NCBI GenBank assembly: GCA_034508935.3
Contig: CM067442.1
Coordinates: 137,462,815-137,526,814 of the forward strand
Length of the DNA stretch: 64,000 nucleotides
Direction: 5' to 3'
Source of the DNA: Berghia stephanieae
Lineage: Eukaryota; Mollusca; Gastropoda; Nudibranchia; Aeolidiidae
This document shows positions 22,837-35,340 of this stretch, in pieces. The number at the start of each line of letters is the position of its first letter. Within the stretch, counting starts at the first letter, position 1. The notes under the pieces are model-generated. The model saw only the letters and a program-made list of their open reading frames with translations. It was not told the origin of the DNA and made no database searches. The position numbers and the translations under genes were made by a program.

Positions 22837-22873
22837 TATTATTATATTATCATCATCATTATTATTATTATTA
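22680..22873 (+). mobile_element. SINE 3' tail followed by (TTA)n
   Basis: CACTGTAAAGCGCTTAGAGC and AAAGCGCTATATAAATGCC are followed by ATTTATTATT and a long (TTA)n tail. The GCGCTATATAAA end is shared with SINE-A, but the body differs. It is best read as another SINE with a trinucleotide tail. No tRNA-like head is visible upstream. Confidence 0.7.
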
Positions 22874-23059
22874 TATAAAAAATTAGCCAAATAATTATAA
22901 TATTTTATCATAGAAAAAAAAAACTTTCCATAGAGAATATTAAATCACTCTCTCCTGCAGATTGCCAACAATATAAACGAGGCATAACAGTGGTTTAATC
23001 TATCCAAAAATATTTTAACTGTCACCCACTGTGCCAATCTGGTATTACGTCAAAATGAA

Positions 23060-23222
23060 CAATATTTCTACAGACAATAGCTATTGCTTGCTACTCTTTA
23101 GATAGGACACTATCTATCGCAGAGGGGTCAGATAAAAATCTGGACTTCACCTGGGATCAATGTCTTGCGTGGTCCCTTTGTATGTGAAGTGAGTGCTTTA
23201 CCAACTGAACAATCAGGACCCT
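23060..23222 (-). mobile_element. SINE-B with internal deletion
   Basis: ATAGCTATTGCTTGCTACTC then TATCTATCGCAGAGGGGTCA joins two SINE-B parts that are about 60 bp apart in full copies. The head is complete in reverse (TTTACCAACTGAACAATCAG). Confidence 0.8.
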
Positions 23223-23276
23223 TCACTCTCCACACCATGAAGGCAAAATTTATTCTCATTCCAATTACAAGTATCA

Positions 23277-23326
23277 GGTTCAACCAGACATAGTACCCTT
23301 TTGAGGTGATTGGTCACAAATTCGTT
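23277..23326 (+). mobile_element. M4 terminal fragment
   Basis: CATAGTACCCTTTTGAGGTG and GGTCACAAA match one end of M4 (50128-50378). Confidence 0.5.
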
Positions 23327-23358
23327 CTGGAGAACAATGGGATCGGAAAAAACAAATT

Positions 23359-23656
23359 AGAGCATTTATATAGCGCAATATTCACTAAATTTGTTCAAAG
23401 TGCTTTACAAGGGATCTCTGACCAACAGCAACATGCAACCTATAGAACAAGACATGACACCTGTTAGGCTATATTACATTTTTTTATTACTGAGACAACG
23501 CTGTTAACGCCATGTACTCATTTAACACCTGAGTAGGGTGAGAGAATGTGAGTAAAGAGCCTTTTCCAAGGACTCAACTATGCACTGAGAGAGGCTCAAA
23601 CCCAGGACCTTCTGATCCGAAAGCAAGTGTCATACCACAAGACCACATAGGCGCAC
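23359..23656 (-). mobile_element. SINE-A, full length
   Basis: In reverse: tail TTTATATAGCGCAATATTCA, body GAGCCTTTTCCAAGGACTCA, box B region GGCTCAAACCCAGGACC, and head CATACCACAAGACCACATAG. Confidence 0.9.
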
Positions 23657-23815
23657 ATCTGAATCATGGAATCTAAATTGGACTAGGATCTATGACTTGA
23701 CTTGACTCAATGCCTTTCACCTCCTTGTCATACAATTCGGACATGCAGTAGTCTTCTGCCATAGATATTAGAGACAAAATGTCTTCGGCTGATTTTATTT
23801 TATGTTGACATTTTA

Positions 23816-24068
23816 TATTGAAAACTCTCGTTAGGTATAGAAAAGCAATTCGCTAAAATTTATGCATACTGGATGGGATGAAAGCATATCAGAGGGACCA
23901 AAAGTGGAAAATAATGTTGTAAATATTCTATATTGAAGAATAGATATGGAATGTTTATAACATAACTCTTGTAAAGTATATGTTGAAAGGCTATTCGCAA
24001 AACTTGAAATATACTGGGTGGGATGAAGTTATATCAGGGGAAAATAATTGTGTAAACATTACAGATCA
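23816..24068 (+). repeat. Short tandem duplication, two diverged units
   Basis: Both units contain an ATACTGGATGGGATGAA/ATACTGGGTGGGATGAA motif, then a CATATCAG/TATATCAG motif, then GAAAATAAT. The period is about 150 bp. Confidence 0.65.
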
Positions 24069-24520
24069 CCGCTTCTGAAAATCTAAACAAACAAACAAAA
24101 AAAATAGATAAAAATCCATCACCAAGTAGACATAGGTATTTCATAAAAAAATAAAGTTTTATGTAAAAGGCCATTTCTGATTTATAAAAACTACCTACAA
24201 AACATTATATAATTCTTTACTTTGAAGATACGTAAATGGATCCATCCAACTTTTTTAAAATATGGTACGTGACGGTTGAAAACAAGTTAACCCCCAGCGG
24301 CAAGGGGAAATAACTGTGCACTTAAGAACCTACGGGGTAACCTGATCGTCCAAACATGACCAGACAATTGAATGTGGGCTCACTGCCAGGTAGAAGACTG
24401 GAATCAAATTACATTCCTAAGTATGTCGGTGACCTAACATTGTCATGAAAGGGTTGTGAGATTATCCACTCGGGCAAATAGCCAGACTTTTAAACCCTTA
24501 CAGGCAGGGTTCGAGTGTGA

Positions 24521-24822
24521 TTGAGCTTTAATATAGCGCAATATCCACTACATATGCTCAAAGCGTTTTACAACGGGTCCCTGCCAACAGCAACATTTTA
24601 CATGTGGGATGGGGCATGACGCCTGTTAGGCAATATTACAATTTATTTCAGACAGAGACAACACAGTTAACGGTCAGGTACTCATTTTACACCTGAGTAC
24701 GGTGAGAGAATGTGAGTAAAAAGCCTTATCCAAGGACTCAACTATGCGCCAAGTAAGGCTCGAATCTAGGACCTTTCGATACGAAAGCGAGTGTCATACC
24801 ACTAGACCACATAGCCGCACAG
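24521..24822 (-). mobile_element. SINE-A, full length
   Basis: TTGAGCTTTAATATAGCGCA to CACTAGACCACATAGCCGCA, with CGAATCTAGGACC as the box B region. It follows unrecognised sequence at 24069-24520. Confidence 0.9.
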
Positions 24823-24894
24823 TGTGATGTGATGTAACCTGGCATCCGATCTTATCATTTTCTCCAAGAGAACAGTAGAAGTCTGTTTTAATCA

Positions 24895-25136
24895 TTAGGC
24901 CCATAGAGCTGGAGTTTATCTCGGTTTCTATAGCATTGAACAGAGTGTCATAATTACTTACTACCCTTTGGACAGGATGTTAGTCTATTGGAAAGCACTT
25001 TCCATCTGATCTAATTTAGACCCAGCAACCCAATGACTGCTGAGAGTACAAGGTGGTCAGGAAAAAATCCAGATTGATGCCAGTCTGTTTGTATGTATGA
25101 AGAGAGTGTTCTATCAATTTAGCTATTAGAACCACT
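24895..25136 (-). mobile_element. SINE-B, full length, diverged
   Basis: In reverse: GGAGTTTATCTCGGTTTCTA, GGAAAGCACTTTCCATCTGA, AACCCAATGACTGCTGAGAG and head TTCTATCAATTTAGCTATTA. Confidence 0.8.
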
Positions 25137-25567
25137 TAAAAGAACAGAAGACAGCGTTAATGATGCCTGCATCACTTGCATTTACTCCTGTCTTGGTCAT
25201 AACGATTTAGGACTGCAGTTATAACACAATGAACTATGGGGTAAAATTAAGATTTGAGATCAATTCTTTGAAATCAATTAAGTCTCGCCATTAAAGGATT
25301 AAAGTCGTGGTTGTGGTGAAGAGAAAGCTGATCACAATGATCAAGATATAGATCAAAGAATCACTTAAGGTTCATAGAGTACAGCTCCATGTGAAATTAT
25401 GTAGAAAATTATTAATTTTTTACCCCAAGTAACAGGAAAATCAAAGTAGATCATACTGATATATCGAGTGGCAAAATCAATATAAGAATGGGTATTAATT
25501 CGCACTGCCTATTTTAAGACATGAATCTGTCTGTAACACAATAGCATTGGGTGAGATAGGGGGTGAG

Positions 25568-26010
25568 AGGCGCGGAGGCGCCCTCTGATGACACAATTGG
25601 TAAAGTACTCAACACACAAATAACTTAATTTATTAACTTAAGCATTTATATAGAGCAATATCCAGTGCTCAAAGCGCTTTAAAAGGGGTCCCAGCCATAA
25701 GCACCTCTTAACTTATAGAACAAGATATGATGCCTGTAAGGCGACAATGCTGTTAACGGCTAGGTCATCATTTTACACATGTGTACAGACTGAGTAAGAC
25801 TCGAACTTGGGACCTACTGGTCTGATGGCGAGTGTCATACCACTAGACCACAAAATGAAAAATTTTCTCCGACTCCTTTATCCATCCAGCAGTGATTTGG
25901 TAAATGGCAAGCAGTATTCTGTGATTGTTTAGCACTGTACAGAAAGCTTGTAAGGATCCAATGAAAGCTACATAAACTGGGATAAACTCTTGCTTCATGA
26001 GTCTGATACC
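25568..26010 (+). mobile_element. SINE-B split by a SINE-A insertion
   Basis: The head CCCTCTGATGACACAATTGG lies before 25640. The body resumes at 25861 with TCCGACTCCTTTATCCATCC and GCAGTGATTTGGTAAA. The part between is a SINE-A in the opposite orientation, so the SINE-B is the older element. Confidence 0.75.
25641..25851 (-). mobile_element. SINE-A, internally deleted, inside SINE-B
   Basis: AGCATTTATATAGAGCAATA, CTCAAAGCGCTTTAAAAGGG, then a shortened middle and CGAGTGTCATACCACTAGAC. It lacks much of the central CCTTTTCCAAGG region. Confidence 0.85.
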
Positions 26011-26219
26011 GTCAACTGGGGTCACTTTGCCTTAAGGGGTGACTTTGCCTCTATAGATTTGGACAAACTTGATTATTCTTAGTTTTGTAACAGCTGTTTG
26101 TTTTGATAAAAAATCAAGTCATCTAATAAGGAAAATAACAGCAACAAGCCAGAGAATACTCAAAATGCTCCAAAGCGGTTGAGGCAAAGTCAGTCCGAGA
26201 GGCAAAGTCACCCCTGATG
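26011..26219. mobile_element. M5 MITE
   Basis: The inverted ends are compound. The left end carries GGGGTCACTTTGCC and then GGGGTGACTTTGCCTC. The right end carries GAGGCAAAGTCA and then GAGGCAAAGTCACCCC. It abuts the SINE-B end. This is the only copy in the window, and no target duplication could be fixed. Confidence 0.7.
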
Positions 26220-26364
26220 ATGGTAGTTCTGAAATACTGAGAAAAGGTTGACTCTTTTGCATTGTAACGACTGCCAGTTATGAAGAGAACTGTAGCCTTG
26301 TGTTTAACCTGATTTCTGTACCTTAAACCATATAATTACAATTGCTTGTTACCTTACAAAGAGG

Positions 26365-26445
26365 CCTCTGGTTACTGTAAAGTACTTTCCACATAATCTT
26401 AATCAGACCTAGCCACTTGCATACTGGTAGAATAACATGAGGCAT
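26365..26445 (-). mobile_element. SINE-B fragment, old
   Basis: GTAAAGTACTTTCCACATAA and CAGACCTAGCCACTTGCA match the SINE-B middle in reverse with many changes. Confidence 0.5.
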
Positions 26446-27970
26446 AAGAATTACTTAATAAAAAGACAAGAATTGCACATCAATCCAATATTTTAGGAGT
26501 CAAAAGTTTGCATCCCACAACTATAGTACGTATTGAATAGTTTTCAATAAGAATGTGCAATTATGTGTTACTTTTCCCCTTAAAATTTTAAGCTGAAATC
26601 TACATAATTTCCGTGATAGATGCTTTGAAGATGAAATACAACTGCAAAATGTAGACTTTACTGTTTGTTTTAAAAAAACAACTTTCTTTTGGTTTGTTTT
26701 AAAAAAAAATCATTTCAACTTTTGTCTTATTAATAAGCAAATATTCTTACCCATCTCTCACTCCATGTCGTCCTATGTGCTATAGGAGAGTTATATTAAA
26801 TCTTTGCTTGCTCTCCTTGACGCAAAGAGGGCAAAGGTCATAAAAAAAACCAATCAATAACAGCACATCAATCTGCGTCTCCCCTAGCATTTACACATGT
26901 CTGACCTTGACAGTTGATGAATCTGTGAGGAGACAAGATGGTGAGGAAGTAGATTTTATATCATTTAAAAACACACACTTTATCTATTTTTAAAAAAATC
27001 AGATAAACAATTATTAAAAGCTCGGATTTATGTCGACTGGATTACACACTGAAAATCAAATTTAAAATCTAAATTAGGAAATCTGAGTTAAACTAGCATG
27101 CTAGCAATAGATAAAAGTTGTTCTTGTCTGTTTTTGAAACGGAGAGAGAAAAAAATGTTTTTTGAGAAAAACAAACTCAAAAATTTAATTTTATTATTAT
27201 GGTAATTTTCTGCACCGGTATATGAATGAGATCTTATTTCAAATGTAATTAAACTTTTACTTGGGTTATCTCTCTTTGCTCATTTGTAACGAAAGCTTAT
27301 GATGTTAAAATCAGAATTGGGAAAAAGAAAATAATAACCATAATATGGGGCAGAATTTGACAAAGCTTATACGTAAGTTTATTTATTTATTTGTGTATTT
27401 ATTTATTTATTCATATTTGGACAAAAACATTTATCCTCAAATTAAGAGCTGTATCCCTCTCTCCCACTGTAACATTCGTATTACAAGTACTTGTAAAATA
27501 TTACATTGACTAACATCATTTGATTAAAATGTGGAAGCGGATAACTGAATTGATGAGGCGTTTTCTGATCTTGATGATAATCAAGCAAAAACAAGAATGA
27601 TCAGAGTTGGGATGAACGTGTCCTTTGTCACATACAACAGTATCTTGATCCAAGCACAACAATGTAGAAATAGATGATCATATGAGGGATTAGTTAATTG
27701 TTATATTTCAAAATAACAAAGTAAGTAGGGGCAATAATATAGAAAATAGATGTCAAATTGATATAATTAAGTTTTTTATTTGGTATTGTAAACATGTTTA
27801 TTTTTGTTGTTGTTTTTTCCCAGGTTATAATCCTCTTGTGACAATATTAGGTCATCACTGCATCAGATATAAGGAAAATAAAAGGATGGTTAAAAGATTT
27901 TAAATCTAGCTAATAAGTGCCCAAGAAAAAGGGAAACAGAAGGGATGAGTTTGAACAAGGAACAGAAGTT
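26446..27970. other. AT-rich unique spacer
   Basis: No exon or repeat family recognised. There is a (TTTA)n-like stretch at 27379-27412. Confidence 0.5.
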
Positions 27971-28260
27971 CAACTATGTGTTCTTGTGGTATGACACTCG
28001 CCTTCGGATCGGAAGGTCCAGGGTTCAAGTCAAGCTCTGAGTGGTGTATAGTTAAGTCCTTGGAAAAGGCTCATTACTCACATTCTTTCACCGCACTCAG
28101 GTGTAAAAATGAGTACCTGGCCATTAACAGCATTGTCTCTGTCTGAAAAAAAAAACCAGGCACTATATCTCGTCCTACATGTTAAATGTTGCTGTTGGCT
28201 AGGGACCTTGTAAAGCGCTTAGAGTACATTTAGTGGATAACATGCTATATAAAAGCTTAA
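27971..28260 (+). mobile_element. SINE-A, full length
   Basis: CTATGTGTTCTTGTGGTATG head, box B GGTTCAAGTC, an A10 run in the middle and the tail TTGTAAAGCGCTTAGAGTAC with GCTATATAAAAGCTTAAG. Confidence 0.9.
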
Positions 28261-29328
28261 GAAGTGAATCCAAGAGCATTCAATTAATGTGACTAGTTTG
28301 TGGCTTCTTAAAACTGCCACATTGACACAGTAGGAAGTTTATCACTTGGAACATGTTTATATGACAGGAAAGGGGTGGGGGGTAATATTTGTTTTAGATG
28401 AATTACAACTAACAACAATCTTTTGCTTTGAGTAATCATGGTTACTAGATCAGCAATGCATCGGGATAATCAAACACAAGCTCACAGAGCTTTCCCAAAT
28501 TTGTGTCTGAAATCTAAATACTGGGTTGATTGACCAAGTGAAATATAAGTTATAAGTAAACGATAGAGAAAAAAAAAAGACAAAACACATTATTTTACCA
28601 TCCCAAAATGATACGAGAAAGCTTTTAACATCAAAGGAACTTGGCCTAACATATCACTTTAAGTTGCATTCTCTACCAAAACTTCGAAAAGTCTTTGTGT
28701 GTATATGTGTGTGTGTGTGTGTATATTTGTATGTGTTAGCATGTGTGTGTACGGGTGTATTTTGGAGAGGTTTGAATGCTATGAGAGTGTGTATTATTAC
28801 CACGTATTGTTCCCATCAGGGTGGATTTGTCCTGTTTGCCGAAGGAAACTCTTTTCTTGCATGCTTTCCTAGGAATATGAGTCCGTCCCAAAACTCTGGG
28901 TGGGCGAGATAATTAACGTTCCAGGAGCCAAGCTCACTGCATTGATTATGTCGTCGGCAAAACATCAATCCCCGAGTCCACGGGTTAAAGGTCAGGTTGA
29001 AACTCAATGTTCCAGCCAATTAAAACTGTTGACATAGTCCCCAAAGTTTCCATCGTGGCAGGCCTTCCTTTCATTAGAGAAACGTGAACTGATAAAGGGT
29101 TGGCTGTGTTCATGTGTTTGCTCACTGACCGCAATGATTCTGTGGTGTAAAAAGGAAAAAAAAACTCTATTTAATTGTTAGAGTTGGTAAAGAAGAAAAG
29201 ATCTAAATGTAAAAGTAAGAGGAGAAAATATTCATTAAGTATCATAATAACCTATTTAGTCCTTTTTTCTTTTCTTTTTTTTTGGAACGACATTGGTTTT
29301 TGGATTTTCTTTTTACCCCAAGATCTAA
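28261..29328. other. Unique spacer
   Basis: It contains a (GT)n stretch at about 28694-28765. 28800-29130 has balanced base composition and no repeat likeness. The opposed short frames there lack splice support. Confidence 0.45.
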
Positions 29329-29343
29329 AAAATAATAATAATA

Positions 29344-29379
<36 letters not shown>

Positions 29380-29494
29380 TGATGATGATGATGATAATGA
29401 TGGTAATGATGATGATGATGATAATGATGATGATGATGATGATGATGATGATAATGATAAAAATAACAATAATAATAACAACAACAACAACAAC

Positions 29495-29528
<34 letters not shown>

Positions 29529-29625
29529 TAAAAATAATAATAATAATAATAATAATATAATAATAATCAATAACAGTAATAATAATAATGATGATGATTG
29601 ACTATGATGATAAAATAATAAAAAC

Positions 29626-29718
<93 letters not shown>

Positions 29719-29738
29719 CAACAGTAACAACAACAATA
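29329..29738 (+). repeat. (AAT)n/(ATG)n/(AAC)n compound array
   Basis: AAT, then ATG/GAT blocks, then a short AAC block, then long AAT. The trinucleotide phase changes several times. Nothing coding is inferred. Confidence 0.95.
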
Positions 29739-30019
29739 CAAAACATCTCTATAAAGTTTACAGAAAGATAGCGGTAGAGAAAATAAAAATAAGTGGTAGA
29801 GGGGGGGGGGGGTGGATGAAATCTAATCCTCAATCCACATTCATTTAAGTAAACAAGGCTAGTCAATCCAAATGGTCTCCTAAACCACACAAAGTTGGAT
29901 TTATCTAAAGTATATAGTTCTTTTCAGTATCTTGGCAAGATCAAGCGAGGATCACTTAAGAAAAGAAAAAAATCATAATGGAATAAGAAAGCGTTGAGGA
30001 AAAGGGGATGGGAGAAAAT

Positions 30020-30026
30020 AGAGAGA

Positions 30027-30098
<72 letters not shown>

Positions 30099-30148
30099 TC
30101 AGAGATAGAGAAGAGAGGGAGTGAGTGTGTGTGTCTGTGTGTGTGTGT

Positions 30149-30234
<86 letters not shown>

Positions 30235-30291
30235 AAGAAAGAGCGAATCAGAGATAGAGAAGAGAGGGAGTGAGTGTGTGTGTCTGTGTGA

Positions 30292-30366
<75 letters not shown>

Positions 30367-30379
30367 GGGGGGGGGGGGG
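30020..30379 (+). repeat. (GA)n/(GT)n array with a repeated block and G-tract
   Basis: A block containing TCAGAGATAGAGAAGAGAGG and GAGTGAGTGTGTGTGTCTGT occurs at about 30095 and again at 30246, a ~150-bp higher-order period. The array ends in a G-tract at 30365-30379. Confidence 0.9.
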
Positions 30380-31794
30380 TTGAGGTGATCAGTCAACTCT
30401 GGCTCTGTTTGCCTTCATGTCTTCATAGCTGAGTCGACAGTGCAAACACTCATCCATTTTGAATGTTGGTAGGGGAGCCAATATCATCAAATCTATGTCA
30501 TTGACATGAGGAGATCTGAGGTTGAATATTTTCCACCTTTCCCACAAGTGACAGACTTTGAAAGGTTTGAGAACAATGACCGAAAACCCTGACACCCTCT
30601 CAGTCTTTATCCATTACAACCTCACCCATGTCATATGAGCTTGACGTCGTGTAATATGAGGACCTCCCATTTCCACTAAGTAAATCAGTGTATGCTTAAG
30701 ATATGAAAATTCTCCTCAAAGGAAATCATAAAAGATCTCTTCGCTGATAAACTCTATGGTGGCTATGCCGTAATACATTAGGCGCAACCCGTTTGTGCAC
30801 TAAGGTGAAGCTTTTTAAAATGATGATAAGGATCACTGCCGGAAGGTTTTTGATGGTAGAGCAACATCATGAAGTTGGCTTATCATTCTACGGCACAGCG
30901 GAATTAAATTGTATAGAATAAAAAATCTATGTCAGTCAAAGATGCAAATCAAAGCATGTTGTTTACTTTGCTTTCATCATGTCAATTTTACAAAAATAGT
31001 AAAAAACTCAAAATGACGGGACCATTCCCTTTCTAATCTCTTCATCACATTTTGAAACAAAATATTATCAAATCAGTATCTCTCATTCTAAAAATTCCTA
31101 TTAAAAGGGATTTAACGCGCTTATCTCTTTTGATGATTGAGAGGAACACCAATTTAGCTGGAGACAGTGATCCCTAGCCCATATGACAAATATTTGCTTG
31201 TATTCCAATTTATTGCAATTTTCAATGGTCCATACGATCTGGGAGTAATCAGATCGGTCAAAGCAATTAGCCTTGCCTCCCTACCCGGAATGTTTGCTCG
31301 TGTTGTGCAAACAAAGGTGTACCGATCGTGATGACACATATTATAAAATCCAATCCTGATTTGATGAAATAAGTCTCTCAAAACTACAATAATAAAGACA
31401 TGTCTCAGTTCGGATGAACATTTGGACAATGTGCAACTGATATACAGCTGAAAATAACCGGACTTTGAGTAAAATTATAAGCAGCCGAGAATAAAAATAA
31501 ATATCTTTAACAAGATTAAAAAAAAAAAATTAATAAAATTATTTCTGGCCAAAACCCTTCTTCAGCCAACAACAAAATTAAATCCTGTTGCTGTTAGTTG
31601 AAGAAAGAATTGAGCTCACAATGGTCCTTGTTATGTATTTTGTCCTTTTCATGAAGCTGTAACATATTTATTCTTGTTCAGTAATTTTTCCGGTCTCCAG
31701 ATTTAGGCAGATTAGTACTTGAGTTAAATAGTAAGGACTGCAGGTACACGTTTAAGGATTCCTTTGTCAAGATATGTGGTTTATAATCTTTGAC
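30380..31794. other. Unique spacer
   Basis: No gene recognised. 31551-31605 holds a short inverted repeat (TTCTTCAGCCAAC against GTTAGTTGAAGAA) like the one at 56907. Confidence 0.45.
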
Positions 31795-32538
31795 GAATTT
31801 TGACGTCACTCAGCTAATGTTATTGTTCTTAGTCAGCCATTTTTATGAGTTGTTCGATATTAATTTGTATTAATCAGATATGCGTTTATGTCAGGTTATA
31901 GATAGAATGACGTTGACGTACTCGGATTTTGTTATTGCTTTTTGCCATCCCCGTTTATGAGTTATTCTCACTAAACTATAGATAGAATGCGCTTGGCCAA
32001 GGAGTTCACAACATTGCCATCCGGAAATATAACGGACCAACACACAAGCTCTGTGTAACCATGAACTTTTATAGTCTGGTTAATACAGTTTAGTGAGAAC
32101 AACTCACAAACGCGGATGGCAAAAACAAGAACAAAGGCCTGAGTGACGTCATCTGCATACTATCTATATTAACCAGACAATAAACGTTCAAGTAACACAT
32201 AGTTTCGTGTGTTGGCCCGTTATACTGGCAATGTTGTGAGTTTCTTAGCCAAGCGCACACTATCTATAAGTTAACGATGGCTACGATTACAATGATATGA
32301 AGGTGAGAAACTATTGATACAGAGTCCAATAGAAATTCACAAAGAAAAATTGTTGGGTTATTAATCTTTGTAAAAATCTTTTTGGCCATATATATCTTCG
32401 TAACATGATCGAAAAAGATGAGACTCAAGTCCATTTTCGAATGTTTCCAGGGATGCTATTCTATAGATAGAACGAAGTTGACGTCACTTAGGCCTTGGTT
32501 ATTGTTATTTTTTGCCATCCATGTTTATGAGTAATTCT
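31795..32538 (+). repeat. 744-bp direct duplication, copy 1 (FB-2 cluster)
   Basis: It is almost identical to 39160-39904, with only about half a dozen small differences seen. It contains at least three FB-2 parts in both orientations: TTTTGACGTCACTCAGC, TAGATAGAATGCGCTTGGCC, and TAGATAGAACGAAGTTGACG. Three TGACGTCA palindromes lie in each copy. Copy 1 stops inside an FB-2 arm at GAGTAATTCT, where copy 2 continues. Confidence 0.9.
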
Positions 32539-34096
32539 AATAATAAATCTTTGAAAAACTATTTCTATTGCTTTTTTTTTAAAACTGAGAGTATTTCTAC
32601 ATTTGTCTTATTGTTGATGACTAATGGAATCACAATTGAGATAGTGCAGTATGCAATGGATACGTTAGATAATTATGGTCTGGAGTATAATTATTTGGCA
32701 GCAAAAAAATCATGAACAGACGAAAATGTAGATTATAAATTATGAACTATATAGTGTATGAATTTTGTGAAAATGTATCAGGTAAATAATTAGATGAGTT
32801 GTTTTTTTAAAGTAGGAAGTTATCATAATGTTAATGTTAATTTTTTTCTTTCTCTTTTTTATTTTTATAATAAACATTCTTAATTCCAGAATGAAATATT
32901 TATTCAGAAGAATAGAATTATTCTGATTGGTTGTAAAAACAATGTCAATGTTCCATGAACTAGACTAAGGTGAAAATTAGGGCTACACATTGTGGAAGAT
33001 GTGACACGAACCTGTTACCTATCATGATGATAAGGCAATGAGTGAATTTAATTACTAATCCTAAGCAATTAGTATTAATACTACAGTTAAAAGTGTTTAT
33101 CTACTTTTAGCACTTAAAACGGCAGGATGGTCTAATATTACAAGAAGCTTTTCGATGTCCAGGTGGGTAGCAGTAACATATCAAAATCATTATAACATTA
33201 TTTTCACCCGAAGTTACTGGCACATGGACTTGATGGACATGAGAGTGATACATTTACATTTTTGTTTGCTTTTTGTTAACGTCAGATAAGATAATCATCA
33301 TAACACCCCCCCCTCTTCTCTCTCTCTCTCTCTCTCTAAAATACAGAAGAGGATGTTGTTATGTTTTAGTTTTAGTTTTGAACAAGATGACACTGATACC
33401 ACCATTAATAGGTCGACTGATTCTCACAGCTAACATCTGCGTCGGACAATTTCTAGGTTTAAATCTTTTAGTGAAGAAAATTCTTGTCACTTGTGGCTGG
33501 GGTGTGAGTTTGTTGATTGAAATATTGACCGTGACCTCGGGTTCAGAATAAGGATGGCTTGATATCTCTCAGTTCTATCTACTTATTACTATTACCATCT
33601 AGCTAGTATCCATATACAACGACACTTAGATGCCTAGCCTATAATATGTCAGAGCAAAGAGCATAATCGGGTTGCGATTTCGATATAGTGTAGATGCATT
33701 CTTCGTTTCGATTTCGAATCACAACCGTAACATTGCATTACACAACTTACACTTACACGATCCCTGCCAACTACCAAATGTGTGTCCAGTTACGTCATTC
33801 AATAGATTAAAAGACTAAATAATACACATATTTAAGAGAACTATTTCTCATTCATCAATAATCTTCTTCTAACATGCTACGAACATAATCTTCTATATCG
33901 AAGCATACGTTTCAAGAAGGCTTTAATCGTTAAGAAAACAGATTTAGATTTAGCGCCGAAGTAAACCGCCAGTAGTCAATGTACACATTGCACACTAAAA
34001 CTGCTTTCCGGATGTAACATAATGACGAAGTTAATTCCATAACTTGTCAGCAACAGATGTAACTAATGTATTCATTGAAACCGTTGTGCATTCCAA
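32539..34096. other. Unique AT-rich spacer
   Basis: A C/T stretch lies at 33305-33338. Short frames around 33273-33551 have no splice or family support. Confidence 0.45.
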
Positions 34097-34345
34097 AAAA
34101 AAAAAAAAAAACCCAACAAAACCAAACAACCCCCCCCCTCCAAAAAAACAAAACAAAACAAAACAAAAAAAAAAAAAAAAAAAAACCAAAACCAAAACCA
34201 AACAAACAAACAAAAAACCCAAACAAACCAAAAACAAAAACAAAAAAACCCCACAAAAAACAACAAAACAAACAAAAAACAAAAACAAAAAACAAACAAA
34301 AACAAAAAACAAAAAACACACCCACCCCCAAAACAAACAAAACAA
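34097..34345 (+). repeat. A/C-rich low-complexity tract
   Basis: An A-run, C-run and (CAAA)n/(CAAAAA)n mixture. Lys/Gln/Thr/Asn and Phe/Cys/Leu frames over it are artefacts. Confidence 0.9.
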
Positions 34346-34614
34346 AAACAGCAACACATTTTCCGAGTTTTAAGATTAGTTATGCAGGCCAATATATATT
34401 TATTCAATTAAGGTGGAGTTGAATGAGAAGTTTTTTTTTTTTAATCTTGAAAGAATGTTGTTTATCATAATGACAAATCATTAAAATGAACGGAAAGGCA
34501 ACCATGATCGTGAACACTAACACAAAGACATTTCAGTTGAGTTGAAGTGATCGCTGTCCTGTGCTACTCTGTTCACTCATGTTTCTTATTGTTGTCTTTT
34601 GTTTTACCCTGTGA

Positions 34615-34616
<2 letters not shown>

Positions 34617-34664
<48 letters not shown>

Positions 34665-34692
34665 CCCTCTCTCTCTCTCTCTCTCTCCCCTC

Positions 34693-34726
<34 letters not shown>

Positions 34727-34736
34727 TACACACAAA

Positions 34737-34772
<36 letters not shown>

Positions 34773-34773
34773 A

Positions 34774-34846
<73 letters not shown>

Positions 34847-34856
34847 TACACACAAA

Positions 34857-34940
<84 letters not shown>
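34617..34940 (+). repeat. Alternating (TC)n and (CA)n blocks
   Basis: (TC)n runs are interrupted four times by (CA)n blocks, three of which have the same CACATACACACAAACTC or CACACAAACTC end. This suggests amplification of a TC+CA unit. Confidence 0.9.
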
Positions 34941-35004
34941 CCCATCCCGCTTCTCTCTAATCTAATTTTTAAAAAGACAAACAACAAAATAAATAAACAA
35001 ACAA

Positions 35005-35340
35005 ATTATGGTTAAAACGTGTACAACACCAAACCAAACCAAACAAATTATGGTTAAAACGTGTACAACACCAAACCAAACCAAACAAATTATGGTTAAA
35101 ACGTGTACAACACCAAACCAAACCAAACAAATTATGGTTAAAACGTGTACAACACCAAACCAAACCAAACAAATTATGGTTAAAACGTGTACAACACCAA
35201 ACCAAACCAAACAAATTATGGTTAAAACGTGTACAACACCAAACCAAACCAAACAAATTATGGTTAAAACGTGTACAACACCAAACCAAACCAAACAAAT
35301 TATGGTTAAAACGTGTACAACACCAAACCAAACCAAATCA
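35005..35340 (+). repeat. Perfect 42-bp minisatellite, 8 units
   Basis: Each unit reads ATGGTTAAAACGTGTACAAC then ACCAAACCAAACCAAACAAA and TT. The eight units begin at 35008 and every 42 bases after; I see no difference between the first seven. Because 42 is divisible by three, one plus-strand frame (repeat MVKTCTTPNQTKQI) and more than one minus-strand frame stay open. This is expected from the period alone and I do not call a protein. Confidence 0.97.

Noticed and set aside
33273-33551. Frame with a hydrophobic stretch (LIGRLILTANICVGQFLGLN)
   Set aside because: It starts in simple C/T sequence, and there are no flanking splice signals. One hydrophobic stretch in AT-rich DNA is not enough.
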